Of a DNA stretch of 64,000 nt, positions 38,125 to 46,953 are shown one piece after another. The stretch comes from Gammaproteobacteria bacterium (GTDB lineage: Bacteria > Pseudomonadota > Gammaproteobacteria > Thiohalomonadales > Thiohalomonadaceae). Position 1 is the first letter of the stretch; the number at the start of each line of letters is the position of its first letter. A model generated the notes under the pieces. That model saw only the letters and a list, made by a program, of their open reading frames with translations. It was not told the origin of the DNA and searched no databases. Made by a program: the position numbers and the translations under genes. Location of the stretch: contig QKED01000087.1 in NCBI GenBank assembly GCA_003252455.1, positions 1-64,000 of the forward strand. Direction: 5' to 3'.

Positions 38125-38340
38125 TCAACCAAAACGGACGGGACAGCTACCGGCGGCATCGTAGACCGCCATGATGTTCTGCAGCTCGACGAGCACGGCA
38201 TGGCGTTCGGCGCCACTCAACCCGGCGGCCTCGGCCACCTCCTCACCCGCCGCCAGCGCGGCCATCACCACCCGCACCTGACTGCAACCCGTGGCACAGA
38301 TCTGCTCGACGGCCTCGGAGACTCGCTCGCTCTCGCTCAT
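38125..38340 (-). CDS. Small hypothetical protein, 71 aa
   Basis: Starts M-S-E-S-E-R-V-S-E-A-V at 38340. Mostly helical, with C-A-T-G-C near 16 and a single cysteine near the C-terminal S-C-P-V-R. No signal peptide. Codon use matches neighbours, so I regard it as real, but I do not recognise it. It converges on coq7 and is separated from the LpxL-like gene by a 164-base gap with an AT-rich tail. Confidence 0.5.
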   Translation of the reverse strand: MSESERVSEAVEQICATGCSQVRVVMAALAAGEEVAEAAGLSGAERHAVLVELQNIMAVYDAAGSCPVRFG

Positions 38341-38504
38341 GGCACGCGCCCACCCCATCCACCTGCACTGGTTTGTTCGCCCCGAGGGGCACGCCTGACG
38401 CCGCCTTCACGCCCCGGAGTGGATGGTGGTTGCCGGGGTGACGCGGGCGTTTTCGGCCCGGTCTTTAATCATATCAAGCTTTTCTAATCTATTACCAAAG
38501 AATA

Positions 38505-39380
38505 TTAATACAGCCTCGGTTCGCCGTGCGGGCGGGTGCGAAAGCGTTTGTAGCTCCACTGGTACTGCGCCGGGTCGAGGGCGATGCAGCGCTCCACCCC
38601 GCGATTGAGGGCGGCCAGATGCACCGCCTCGTCGTCACTCATCAGGCCCGCCTCGGCGGGGAGAAAGTGCACGACAAAACCCGCCCCTCCCGGCAGACGT
38701 CGGGCGACACAAAAGAGCGGCGTGGCGCCACTCTTACGCAGCAGCCGCCCAATCAAGGTCATGGTGTTGGCAGGGATGCCGAAAAAGGGGGCGAAGCCAC
38801 CACCGGCCGCGCGTGGGTCCTGGTCGGGTGGGATGCCTACCGCCTCGCCACGGGCCAACGCCTGGAGCAGGGCGCGCACACCGCGGGCATCGGTGGGCAC
38901 CAAGGCGGCGCCAAAGCGTTTGCGCCCGGCCACCACCGCGTGCTCCAGCCCGGGCTGACGTAGTGGTCGGTAGAGGGAGGTGATCGGCATCTGCTGGGAG
39001 AGGTAGAGACTCACCAGCTCCCAGCTGCCCATGTGCGGGGCGATCACCACCACCCCGCGCCCGGCCTGCTTGGCCGCCAGGAACAGCGCCTCACCCTGTA
39101 CCTCGGTGACCATGCCACGCACCCGCTGCGCATCGCCGAACCAGAACAGGGGCGATTCGATGGCGGTCTTGCCGGTCTCGATAAGACAGGCGCGCGCCAG
39201 ACGCGCGCGCGCCGCCGCCCCCAGTTCGGGATAGCAGAGCGCCAAGTTGCGTCGCACCAGGGTGCGGTGGCGGTTGGGTACACGGGCGAACAGGCGCCCG
39301 AGGAGCGCCCCGAGGGCGTGGTTGTGGCGCAGCGAGAGGCGGGCGAACAGGCGGAACAGGCCGAGGGCCAGACGGGCCAT
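38505..39380 (-). CDS. LpxL/HtrB-family lysophospholipid/lipid A acyltransferase
   Basis: 291 residues. The catalytic H-M-G-S-W-E (the H-x4-D/E motif), a G-x-x-x-P-P-D-Q-D-P segment and a basic N-terminal amphipathic helix match the lipid A late acyltransferase family at the inner membrane. Its start overlaps the ttcA stop as ATGA, so the two genes are coupled. It could instead acylate another lipid. Confidence 0.85.
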   Translation of the reverse strand: MARLALGLFRLFARLSLRHNHALGALLGRLFARVPNRHRTLVRRNLALCYPELGAAARARLARACLIETGKTAIESPLFWFGDAQRVRGMVTEVQGEALFLAAKQAGRGVVVIAPHMGSWELVSLYLSQQMPITSLYRPLRQPGLEHAVVAGRKRFGAALVPTDARGVRALLQALARGEAVGIPPDQDPRAAGGGFAPFFGIPANTMTLIGRLLRKSGATPLFCVARRLPGGAGFVVHFLPAEAGLMSDDEAVHLAALNRGVERCIALDPAQYQWSYKRFRTRPHGEPRLY

Positions 39381-40144
39381 CAGTCGTCCCCATCCCAGCC
39401 CCCGTCGTCGGCCGCCATGGCCGGTCCCATGGCGCGCAACAGGCTACTGAAGAGGCCCTTGTTGCGCCCCTCTTCGACGGCCAGCAGCTCCTTCATGTGC
39501 ACGCGCTCGGTGGGCTTCTGGAAGCAGGCGGGGCAGTTGTCGGGGATCACCGGCAGCGCGGCGTTCTGCGCGAAGGCGGCGGTCTGGCGCTCGCGCACGT
39601 GCACCAGCGGGCGGATCACGCGCAGGTCACCGGCGTCGATGGTGTAGTGGGCCTTCATGGTGCGCACCTGGCCGCGGTAGAAGAGCGACATGAGCAAGCT
39701 CTCGGCGAGGTCGTCGAGATGCTGGGCGAGGGCCAGCACGTTGTAGCCCTCGCGCCGCGCGGTGGTGTACATGATGCCGCGCTTCATGCGCGCGCAGAAG
39801 GCACAGAAGGAGAAGCTCGGGTCGTCGAGGTGCTTCTCCTGCGCCTCGGCGGCGATGCCCTGACTGGCGTAAAAGTAGGGGATCCCCAACTCGGCCAGAT
39901 AGGCCTTCAGCGGCGAGGGGTCGAAGCCGGGGATCTCCGGATCGACGGTGAGGGCGCCGAGTTCGAACTTGACCGGGGCGTAGGTGCTGAGGTGGTGCAG
40001 GATGTGCAGCAACGCCAGGGAGTCCTTACCACCGGAGAGGCCGAGCAGGATACGGTCGCCCTCGCGGATCATGTCGTAGGCGTGAATGGCACGCCCCACC
40101 GGGCGCATGAGGAGTTTGGGCGGTTTGATGTGTGTGCTACTCAT
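39380..40144 (-). CDS. ttcA: tRNA 2-thiocytidine biosynthesis protein TtcA-like
   Basis: 254 residues. PP-loop ATPase with L-G-L-S-G-G-K-D-S-L near 37, the cluster-binding C-A-F-C pair followed by A-R-M-K-R-G, and a third cysteine pair in C-P-A-C-F, matching TtcA, which thiolates cytidine 32 of some tRNAs. The ATG at 40144 begins M-S-S-T-H-I-K-P; a GTG 18 bases upstream is less likely. The C-terminal tail is short and aspartate-rich. It overlaps the acyltransferase gene downstream. Confidence 0.88.
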   Translation of the reverse strand: MSSTHIKPPKLLMRPVGRAIHAYDMIREGDRILLGLSGGKDSLALLHILHHLSTYAPVKFELGALTVDPEIPGFDPSPLKAYLAELGIPYFYASQGIAAEAQEKHLDDPSFSFCAFCARMKRGIMYTTARREGYNVLALAQHLDDLAESLLMSLFYRGQVRTMKAHYTIDAGDLRVIRPLVHVRERQTAAFAQNAALPVIPDNCPACFQKPTERVHMKELLAVEEGRNKGLFSSLLRAMGPAMAADDGGWDGDD

Positions 40145-40230
40145 GGCGGTGAATTTTAGCACCCTTCTGACCCAGTCGAGACGGCTTTGGTGCTACGCTT
40201 GCTGCATCTATTCCATGGGAGGAACAAGTG

Positions 40231-41178
40231 ATGGGAACCACGGTTTTTTGGATCGCGATCGCAATCGTCGTCTTGGCCATCGTGCTGATCAAGATGGGCG
40301 TTCAGACGGTGCCCCAGGGGCGCCAATACACAGTGGAGCGTTTTGGTCGCTACACCCGCACCCTGACCCCCGGTCTCGGCATCATCATCCCCTTTCTCGA
40401 CCGCATCGGCGCCCGCCTGAGCATGATGGAGCAGGTTCTGGATGTCCCCTCGCAAGACGTCATCACCCGTGACAACGCCATGGTACGGGTCGACGGGGTG
40501 GTCTTCTTCCAGATCGTCGACGCCCCCAAGGCGGCCTACGAGGTGAACAACCTGGAGTGGGCGATCCTCAACCTGACCATGACCAACATCCGTACCGTGA
40601 TGGGCTCCATGGACCTCGACGAACTACTCTCCAAGCGCGATGAGATCAACGCCCAACTACTCAGCGTGGTGGACGATGCCACCAACCCCTGGGGGGTCAA
40701 GGTGACCCGTATCGAGATCAAGGACATCACCCCGCCCAAGGATCTGGTCGACTCCATGGCGCGTCAGATGAAGGCCGAGCGTGACAAGCGCGCCTCCATT
40801 CTCACCGCCGAGGGCGCACGTCAGGCGGCGATCCTGGAGGCCGAGGGCGAGAAGCAGGCCGCCGTACTGGAGGCAGAGGGGCGCAAAGAGGCGGCCTTCC
40901 GCGACGCCGAGGCGCGCGAACGTCTGGCCGAAGCCGAGGCGCGCGCCACCGCCATGGTCTCCAAGGCGATCGCCCAGGGGGATGTCAATGCCATCAACTA
41001 CTTCGTTGCGCTCAAGTATGTGGAGGCACTACAGACCATCGGTAGCGCCGAGAATCAGAAGCTGGTGCTGATGCCGCTGGAGGCGAGCGGTGTGATCGGC
41101 GCCATCGGCGGTATCGCCGAGCTGGCCAAGGAGGCGATGGAGAAGAAGTCTAAGCCGGACGTAGAGGGGCAGGCGTGA
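40231..41178 (+). CDS. qmcA: SPFH/band 7 membrane protein, QmcA-like
   Basis: 315 residues. An N-terminal membrane segment (about 4-20) is followed by a band 7 domain (V-P-Q-G-R-Q-Y-T-V-E-R-F-G-R-Y). A long alanine/glutamate-rich coiled coil (about 175-240) ends in the conserved late region. Such proteins form membrane scaffolds and often partner NfeD and the FtsH protease. GGGAGG 8 bases before the ATG at 40231 favours it over a GTG three bases earlier. The stop overlaps the nfeD-like start. Confidence 0.9.
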   Translation: MGTTVFWIAIAIVVLAIVLIKMGVQTVPQGRQYTVERFGRYTRTLTPGLGIIIPFLDRIGARLSMMEQVLDVPSQDVITRDNAMVRVDGVVFFQIVDAPKAAYEVNNLEWAILNLTMTNIRTVMGSMDLDELLSKRDEINAQLLSVVDDATNPWGVKVTRIEIKDITPPKDLVDSMARQMKAERDKRASILTAEGARQAAILEAEGEKQAAVLEAEGRKEAAFRDAEARERLAEAEARATAMVSKAIAQGDVNAINYFVALKYVEALQTIGSAENQKLVLMPLEASGVIGAIGGIAELAKEAMEKKSKPDVEGQA

Positions 41179-41615
41179 TGGGTTTGGTCATCGACCACTG
41201 GGTCTGGTGGATCGCCGCGGTCATCCTGATGATCCTGGAGGTGTTCGCCCCCGGGGCGATCTTCCTCTGGATGAGCATCTCCGCGGTGCTGGTCGGCCTG
41301 CTACTGCTGCTCATCCCGAGCATGGGTATCGAGCTGCAGTTGCTGCTGTTTAGCGTCTTTTCCGTGGTCTCTGTGCTGGTGTGGCGCCACTACTTCGGTA
41401 AGCGCGAGCCGCTCACCGACGCACCCAACCTCAATCAGCGCAATGCACAATACGTAGGCCGGGTCTTTACCTTGGAGCAGCCCATCGTCAACGGCTACGG
41501 CAAGATCCGAGTGGACGATTCCACCTGGAAGATCGCGGGGCCGGATGCCCCGGCGGGGAGTCAGGTACGTATCGTCGGGGCCGACGGTACCCTATTGAAG
41601 GCGGAGCCGCTCTAG
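41178..41615 (+). CDS. NfeD-like membrane protein
   Basis: 145 residues. Two to three membrane segments (about 8-70), then a soluble OB-fold domain with G-R-V-F-T-L-E-Q-P-I-V-N-G-Y-G-K-I-R-V-D-D typical of short NfeD proteins (YbbK type). It acts with the SPFH partner, whose stop codon it overlaps (TGATG). This is the classic stomatin-NfeD operon. Confidence 0.92.
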   Translation: MGLVIDHWVWWIAAVILMILEVFAPGAIFLWMSISAVLVGLLLLLIPSMGIELQLLLFSVFSVVSVLVWRHYFGKREPLTDAPNLNQRNAQYVGRVFTLEQPIVNGYGKIRVDDSTWKIAGPDAPAGSQVRIVGADGTLLKAEPL

Positions 41616-41631
41616 TCGAGACCACTCCGCG

Positions 41632-41654
41632 CGCCCCGCCAAGTCGGCGGGGCG
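41632..41654. terminator. Hairpin between nfeD and the MerR gene
   Basis: A perfect 9-bp GC stem with a 5-base loop between convergent genes. There is no U-tract on either side. Confidence 0.45.
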
Positions 41655-41676
41655 GTCTGACGCTGACGCTCGGGCG

Positions 41677-42168
41677 TTACTGCAGGGTCTCGACCGGGGC
41701 GTGACGCAGCAGGCGCATCAACGGCTGCTGGTTGAGGCTGTGGTGTTTGTCGCAGCCGTGGCACTTGTCGTAACCCTGGCTATGCGCAGAGCACTCCAGA
41801 CACTCGTTGAGGTGGGTACGCACCTCGTGCAGCTCATTCTCCAACGCCGCCAACTGGCGCTGCTGCTCGGCCATCTGCTCGGCCAGTGAGTGCAGGCGCT
41901 CCTGTACATGACCGAAGCACTCCTGGCTATCGGGCAGCACGGGGAACAGGGAGGCGACCCGGCGGATCTGTGCCAGGGGTACGCCCACCTCCGCCATACG
42001 CAGGATCACTGTCACACGCTCCACATCCTCGGCGCTGTAGTAACGGGTGCCCTTGGCGGAACGGCCAGGCTTGATCAGCCCCTGCTCTTCGTAGAAGCGC
42101 AGGGTCCGCTGGGTGGTGCCGAGGCGCTTGGCAATCTCGCCGATCTTCATGCTGTTGTCTTCCATCAT
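41677..42168 (-). CDS. MerR-family regulator with Cys/His-rich C-terminal tail
   Basis: 163 residues. The N-terminal winged helix (M-K-I-G-E-I-A-K-R-L-G-T-T-Q-R-T-L-R-F-Y-E) is a standard MerR domain, followed by a coiled coil (about 85-125). The tail has C-L-E-C, C-H-G-C and D-K-H-H within about 25 residues, a metal- or redox-binding arrangement not found in CueR/ZntR, where ligands are fewer. GAGGAG 7 bases before the ATG at 42168 supports the start. It is monocistronic; no metal-export gene lies next to it, so the target is unknown. Confidence 0.85.
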   Translation of the reverse strand: MMEDNSMKIGEIAKRLGTTQRTLRFYEEQGLIKPGRSAKGTRYYSAEDVERVTVILRMAEVGVPLAQIRRVASLFPVLPDSQECFGHVQERLHSLAEQMAEQQRQLAALENELHEVRTHLNECLECSAHSQGYDKCHGCDKHHSLNQQPLMRLLRHAPVETLQ

Positions 42169-42276
42169 CTCATGTCTCCTCGCTGACTCTTGGGAACAAT
42201 CCCATCTCCGTTTGCACCTTACCCGGCGCCTCCACCTTGAGGTCGTGCCGGGGTGATTTAGGCCGCGTGTGGCGAC

Positions 42277-42987
42277 CTATCCTTCATTCAACAGTTTGCG
42301 TATCTCCGGTACATGTCGGCGGCTGATATCGAGTCGCGTCTCCACGCCGACGAGGATGGCGCAGTAGCCACCGCCACCGGTGCGTTCCATCCCCACCAAC
42401 AGGTGGCGGGCGACTAGGGCATTGCGGTGGATACGCACAAAGCGCGGGGTGAACTCTGCCTCCAACTGCTTGAGCGACTCCTCCAGCAACGCCTCACCAC
42501 CGGGGTGACGCACAGTGACGTACTTGTGGTCGGCGATGAAGTAATAGACATCGTCGACATTGATCCGGGTCACCCGCCCCTGCTGCTGGCTGGTGACGTA
42601 GCGCGCCTCGCTCGGTTCCATCGCACGCAGGGCACCAGCGCGCTCCAGTGCCGTGCGCAGCCGTTCGGCGCGCACCGGTTTGAGCAGATAATCGGCGGCC
42701 TGGAGGTTGAAGGCCTCCACCGCATGGTCGCCATAGGCGGTGGTGAAGATGATCTGCGGTGCACGCCCCTGCTTGCGCAGCGTCTCGGCCGTGGCCATGC
42801 CGCCACACCCGGGCATGCGGATATCCAGCAGCACCAGATCGACACCGTGGCTGTTCTGTTGGCAGTAGTCGATGGCCGCCTCTCCACTGGCGAGGTCGGC
42901 GCAGACACGCACCCCATCGATATCGCCGAGGAGGTCTCGAAGCCGGTCGCGCGCCGGAGCCTCATCATCGACAATCAATACATTCAT
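42277..42987 (-). CDS. algR: LytTR-type response regulator AlgR
   Basis: 236 residues. The receiver domain has I-V-D-D-E, the phosphoacceptor in L-L-D-I-R-M-P-G and the lysine in L-L-K-P-V. A LytTR DNA-binding domain (about 135-236) follows, with F-V-R-I-H-R-N-A-L-V. In Pseudomonas AlgR controls alginate, type IV pili and other surface traits. The start overlaps algZ's stop by ATGA. Identity is supported by the synteny with algZ and argH. Confidence 0.9.
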   Translation of the reverse strand: MNVLIVDDEAPARDRLRDLLGDIDGVRVCADLASGEAAIDYCQQNSHGVDLVLLDIRMPGCGGMATAETLRKQGRAPQIIFTTAYGDHAVEAFNLQAADYLLKPVRAERLRTALERAGALRAMEPSEARYVTSQQQGRVTRINVDDVYYFIADHKYVTVRHPGGEALLEESLKQLEAEFTPRFVRIHRNALVARHLLVGMERTGGGGYCAILVGVETRLDISRRHVPEIRKLLNEG

Positions 42988-44021
42988 TCACTCGAACTCC
43001 GATAGGTAAAACAGAGACGGGCACGGTACTGCTCGGGCCCGGCCTCCACCTGCAGCGTCCCGGTATCCGGAAAGTGATGCAGCAGGCGCAGGCGAATGCT
43101 CTCCTGGGCCAGTCGGCCTCCACTTCCCCCCCGTCCGGGGGCGTTGCTAAGGGGGTTGCGCACCTCGATCCAGAGCTGCTCCCCTTCGCGTCCATCCTCG
43201 ATCTCGACTCGCCCCCCTTGTGCCAGGGTCTCGATACCGTGGTAGATAGCGTTCTCCACCAACGGCTGTAGGCTCAGCTGCGGCAACAGGGCATCGCCCG
43301 GCACCGCCCCGAGGCGCATCTCCAGCTGCAACCGCCCCCCGAGTCGCAACTGCTCGATACCCAGGTAACCACGCACCAGCGCCAACTCCTCCTCCAGGGT
43401 TACCAGCGGTGCGCTGCCGAGTGAGGCGCGCATCAGGTCGGAGAGGTCCAGCAGTGCCGTCTCGGCCATCGCCGGATCCCGACGTACCAGACTCACCACG
43501 GTGTTCAAGGTGTTGAACAGGAAGTGCGGGCGCATACGCGCAGTGAGCGCCTGGGCGCGGGCCTCGCTCTCCGCCAGGATGCGCCGCGTCCACTGCCGAT
43601 GGACGTAAAAGTAGCGCAGCACCAGGGCGCAGATGATGGCGCCGATGGCCATATTGCGCAGCAGGAACTGTCCATGTTCGAGCTGACTTTGCGGCGTCAG
43701 CACCCCCAACACCCAGAGGTGGCTCACCTCGCTGAGGAGCAGGATCACCGCCAGCATCCCCAGGTAGCTGAGCAGGCCGGAGAGGGCCGCAGAGAGATGC
43801 CCCCAGAGGTGCTGACCGATACACAGCAGCGCCAGACAGCTGAGGCCCGCCCACTGCATGAAGAGCGACATCAGTGCGAGCTCGTCCCAGGGGTTGCGCA
43901 TCTCGCCGAGCTGATAGAGCACGACGATGATGGCGAACAGCTCACACAGCACCAACACGCTCAATACCACTGGCCAGTGGCAGAAGTTGGGCAGGATTCG
44001 GTTCGGCGTACTCTCCTCCAC
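42984..44021 (-). CDS. algZ: LytS-type sensor histidine kinase AlgZ/FimS-like
   Basis: 345 residues. Four hydrophobic segments occupy about 15-140, followed by the His_kinase motif R-P-H-F-L-F-N-T-L-N (phosphoacceptor histidine) and P-x-L-x-L-Q-P-L-V-E-N-A-I-Y-H-G of the ATPase. The glycine-rich end is short, as in FimS. It forms the unorthodox AlgZ-AlgR pair. The likely start is a GTG at 44021 close to GGGGAG. It is divergent from argH across a regulatory-looking gap, as in Pseudomonas. Confidence 0.88.
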   Translation of the reverse strand: MEESTPNRILPNFCHWPVVLSVLVLCELFAIIVVLYQLGEMRNPWDELALMSLFMQWAGLSCLALLCIGQHLWGHLSAALSGLLSYLGMLAVILLLSEVSHLWVLGVLTPQSQLEHGQFLLRNMAIGAIICALVLRYFYVHRQWTRRILAESEARAQALTARMRPHFLFNTLNTVVSLVRRDPAMAETALLDLSDLMRASLGSAPLVTLEEELALVRGYLGIEQLRLGGRLQLEMRLGAVPGDALLPQLSLQPLVENAIYHGIETLAQGGRVEIEDGREGEQLWIEVRNPLSNAPGRGGSGGRLAQESIRLRLLHHFPDTGTLQVEAGPEQYRARLCFTYRSSSE

Positions 44022-44375
44022 CCTCTCCCCTCACGGTGAAATATCTAGCGTGCAGGGATATTAGGCACACGAAAAAAGTGGGAAAAGTCGGACCTGTCAC
44101 AAATCCCCGATTTGACCTCTACGTGACAGAAGCAATGGTATAGATTGTGACCCAAATCACGACTTTACGTGAAGAGTATCTCACTTTTGTGACGGCTAAA
44201 AGGCCCGAGATAGAGGCTAGTAGCGCCCCAATACCGATCGGAGTGCGCGCATTCTGGCTGGGCCGTTCTCCTGGTCCCCTGGGCCGTGGCTCGCGCCACG
44301 CCGCGTCCCCCCGACAGGGTAGATCGGCTATACTGAGCCACTTTTTTTCAGCCCCAACCGAGCCGAAACCCGCCC
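44022..44375. promoter_or_regulatory. Divergent algZ-argH control region with CRP/Vfr-like site
   Basis: This 354-base gap is AT-rich at 44030-44215. It contains TGTGA-CCCAAA-TCACG (44146-44161), which matches the CRP/Vfr consensus half-sites at the correct spacing. It also has a perfect pair CTGTCAC (44094-44100) and GTGACAG (44123-44129), with AAATC-CCC-GATTT (44101-44113) between them. A minus-strand TAATAT (44063-44058) is a -10 candidate for algZ, and TATACT (44329-44334) for argH. A T-run before argH is unexplained. Confidence 0.5.
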
Positions 44376-45809
44376 ATGAGCACCCAGACCCCCAGCGAGA
44401 AGCCCTGGACCGGCCGCTTCACCGAACCCACCGACGCCTTCGTCGAGGCCTTCACCGCCTCGGTCGACTTCGATAAGCGCATGTACCGCCAGGACATCCG
44501 CGGCTCCATCGCCCACGCCACCATGCTGGCCGAGGTCGGGGTGCTGACCGTCGCCGAACGTGACGCTATCATCGGTGGACTTGGGCAGATCGAGGGGGAG
44601 ATCGAGCGCGGCGAATTCGCCTGGTCGATCCGCCTCGAAGATGTGCACATGAACATCGAGAAGCGTCTCACCGACCTCATCGGCGACGCCGGCAAGAAGC
44701 TCCATACCGGTCGTTCTCGCAACGACCAGGTGGCCACCGACGTACGCCTCTATCTGCGTGACGAGTGCGACCTCATCCAGGCCGAGCTCACGCGCCTGCA
44801 GGGCAACCTCGTCGACCTGGCCGAGCGCGAGGCCGACACCATCATGCCCGGCTTCACCCACCTGCAGACCGCCCAACCGATCACCTTCGGCCACCATCTG
44901 CTGGCGTGGAACGCCATGCTCGAACGCGACACCGAGCGTCTGGTCGACTGCCGCAAGCGCATCGACGTGATGCCGCTCGGCTCCGCTGCCCTGGCCGGTA
45001 CCACCTACCCCATCGACCGTAGCATCACTGCCCGCGAGCTGGGCTTCGCGCGCATCAGCGAAAACTCGCTGGACGGCGTCTCCGACCGCGACTTCGCCAT
45101 CGAATTCACCGCCTTCGCCTCGCTACTGTTGATGCACCTATCACGCTTCTCCGAGGAGCTGATCCTCTGGACCTCTAGCCAGTTCGCCTTCGTCGACATC
45201 TCCGACGCCTTCTGCACCGGCTCCTCGATCATGCCGCAGAAGAAGAACCCCGACGTGCCCGAACTGGTGCGTGGCAAGAGCGGGCGTGTGGTCGGTCACC
45301 TCATCAGTCTCATCACCCTGATGAAGGGTCAGCCCCTGGCCTACAACAAGGACAACCAGGAGGACAAGGAGCCGCTGTTCGACACCATCGACACGGTCAA
45401 GGGCTGCCTCAAGGTCTACGCCGACATGCTTGGTTATCGCGAGCTCGCCGATGGCGGCCGCAAGTACCACGTGGAGCCACGCCGCGAGACGATGCGTGAG
45501 GCGGCCCGTCGCGGTTTCTCCACCGCCACCGACCTGGCCGACTATCTGGTGCGCAAGGGAGTTGCGTTTCGCGACGCCCACGAGATCGTCGGTAAGGCGG
45601 TCGCCCTCGGGGTCGCGACCCAGCGCGACCTCGCCGAGATGGGTCTGGAGGAGCTGCAGCAGTTCTCCGGCGCCATCGGCAGCGATGTGTTCGAGGTACT
45701 GACCCTGGAGGGGTCGGTCGCTGCACGCGACCACCTGGGTGGCACCGCCCCCAATCAGGTGCGTGCCGCCGCCGCACGCGCCCGTGCCCGCCTCGGCCAG
45801 GGTGGCTGA
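44376..45809 (+). CDS. argH: Argininosuccinate lyase
   Basis: 477 residues. Last step of arginine synthesis: argininosuccinate to arginine and fumarate. The signature [11 protein letters not shown] carries the catalytic serine loop; T-G-R-S-R-N-D-Q and G-F-T-H-L-Q are also present. W-T-G-R-F at the N-terminus is typical. A downstream 11-residue-repeat gene follows after 19 bases with its own ribosome site. Confidence 0.97.
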   Translation: MSTQTPSEKPWTGRFTEPTDAFVEAFTASVDFDKRMYRQDIRGSIAHATMLAEVGVLTVAERDAIIGGLGQIEGEIERGEFAWSIRLEDVHMNIEKRLTDLIGDAGKKLHTGRSRNDQVATDVRLYLRDECDLIQAELTRLQGNLVDLAEREADTIMPGFTHLQTAQPITFGHHLLAWNAMLERDTERLVDCRKRIDVMPLGSAALAGTTYPIDRSITARELGFARISENSLDGVSDRDFAIEFTAFASLLLMHLSRFSEELILWTSSQFAFVDISDAFCTGSSIMPQKKNPDVPELVRGKSGRVVGHLISLITLMKGQPLAYNKDNQEDKEPLFDTIDTVKGCLKVYADMLGYRELADGGRKYHVEPRRETMREAARRGFSTATDLADYLVRKGVAFRDAHEIVGKAVALGVATQRDLAEMGLEELQQFSGAIGSDVFEVLTLEGSVAARDHLGGTAPNQVRAAAARARARLGQGG

Positions 45810-45828
45810 GACACCAAGGAGCCCGCCT

Positions 45829-46380
45829 ATGACCTGCATCCGTCACATCGCCCTCGCCTCCCTTCTCACCCTCGGCCCCCCTACGGCTATGGCCGAGGGG
45901 TGGGTCGACCAGGTCCGCGAGGGGGGCGCCGAGGCCTGGCAGGGGACCCGACAGGGTGCCGGAACCGTCTGGGAAGGTGCCAAGGCGGGAGCTGCCGAGG
46001 CGTGGCAGGGTGCGCGAGAGGGCGCCTCCCGGGCCTGGGAGGGGACCCAGCAGGGCGCCAGCGAGGCGTGGGACGAGACGAAGCAGGGCACCGCCAAGGC
46101 CTGGCAAGGGACCCAGCAGGGTGCCAGCGAGGTCTGGGACGAGACGAAGCAGGGCGCCAGTGAGACCTGGGACAGCACGAAGCAGGGCGCCAGTGAGACC
46201 TGGGACAGCACGAAGCAGGGCGCCGGTGAGACCTGGGACAGCACGAAGCAGGGCGCCGGTGAGACCTGGGACAGCACGAAGCAGGGCGCCAGTGAGGCCT
46301 GGGACAGCACGAAGCAGGGCGCCAGTGAGGCCTGGGACGCAACCCAACGGCATGGTCGCGAGATCATCAACGGCCACTGA
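45829..46380 (+). CDS. Secreted protein of tandem 11-residue repeats (LEA-like)
   Basis: 183 residues. A signal peptide (about 1-22, ending A-M-A) is followed by 13-14 tandem units of 11 residues with consensus E-x-W-D-x-T-K-Q-G-A-S and one degenerate closing unit. The conserved tryptophan and the 11-residue period suggest an amphipathic helix of the late-embryogenesis-abundant or apolipoprotein type, lying on membranes or protecting them in the periplasm; this is inference. AAGGAG 7 bases before the ATG supports the start. It sits between argH and another envelope protein gene. Confidence 0.75.
   Translation: MTCIRHIALASLLTLGPPTAMAEGWVDQVREGGAEAWQGTRQGAGTVWEGAKAGAAEAWQGAREGASRAWEGTQQGASEAWDETKQGTAKAWQGTQQGASEVWDETKQGASETWDSTKQGASETWDSTKQGAGETWDSTKQGAGETWDSTKQGASEAWDSTKQGASEAWDATQRHGREIINGH
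45930..46340 (+). repeat. 33-bp coding tandem repeat
   Basis: The DNA under the repeat protein is built of 33-base units. Five units between about 46160 and 46325 are almost identical, whereas earlier units have diverged, so the 3' part was amplified recently. It is prone to copy-number change. Confidence 0.85.
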
Positions 46381-46412
46381 GCCCCGAGCGCCTTAAAAGC
46401 ATAGGAGACCCG

Positions 46413-46943
46413 ATGAAACGCTTCGCCCGCTACATCCTCTACACCCTCATCCTCGCCCCACTAGCGTGGTTCACCTTTACCGCCGAGGGTCAGCGCTACA
46501 CTGACCTGTTCATGCTGCGCATGTTCGGCGCCTCGGCGATCGAGATGCAGCTGGCCCAGGTCGGCCCGCACGTGGGCGAGAAGGCACTGATCGACGCCCT
46601 GACCAACGTCAACTTCACCTGCCGCGACAATGCCACCCCTTATGGGCAGCGCACCTGTCACGCCCGGGTCGCCTCGTTCAATGGCGTCCCCTCCAGCTAC
46701 ATCACCCTGTTCTTCGCCAACGGTGGTCTCACCGGCCTCAAGCTGGCCTACCACGCCCGTTACCACCAGGATCTGATCGACAACCTCAACGGCGCCCTCG
46801 GTCCGGCACAGAGCAGCCCGACGGCCGAGAGTCAGCCGAAGATCCTGCATTGGCCCACCGCCTACGGCATGGCCATGCTGCCCGAGGCCCAGCCCCCCGA
46901 GGCCGGGGCCGAGATGCTCTGGCTGGCCCGCCCGGTGCGCTGA
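46413..46943 (+). CDS. Hypothetical envelope protein, 176 aa
   Basis: Starts M-K-R-F-A-R-Y-I-L-Y. An N-terminal hydrophobic segment (about 7-22) could be an uncleaved anchor or a signal peptide. The body has two cysteines (about 70 and 79) that may form a disulfide and a mixed alpha/beta pattern. I do not recognise a family. It lies in line with the repeat protein and the DsbA-like gene (gaps of 32 and 10 bases), suggesting a small operon for periplasmic proteins. Confidence 0.65.
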   Translation: MKRFARYILYTLILAPLAWFTFTAEGQRYTDLFMLRMFGASAIEMQLAQVGPHVGEKALIDALTNVNFTCRDNATPYGQRTCHARVASFNGVPSSYITLFFANGGLTGLKLAYHARYHQDLIDNLNGALGPAQSSPTAESQPKILHWPTAYGMAMLPEAQPPEAGAEMLWLARPVR

Positions 46944-46953
46944 GGAGGAGAGG

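Noticed and set aside
45887-46396. Array of near-identical 33-base units that could be mistaken for a CRISPR
   Set aside because: Units are contiguous without spacers and keep one reading frame encoding the 11-residue repeats; both alternative frames are shadows.
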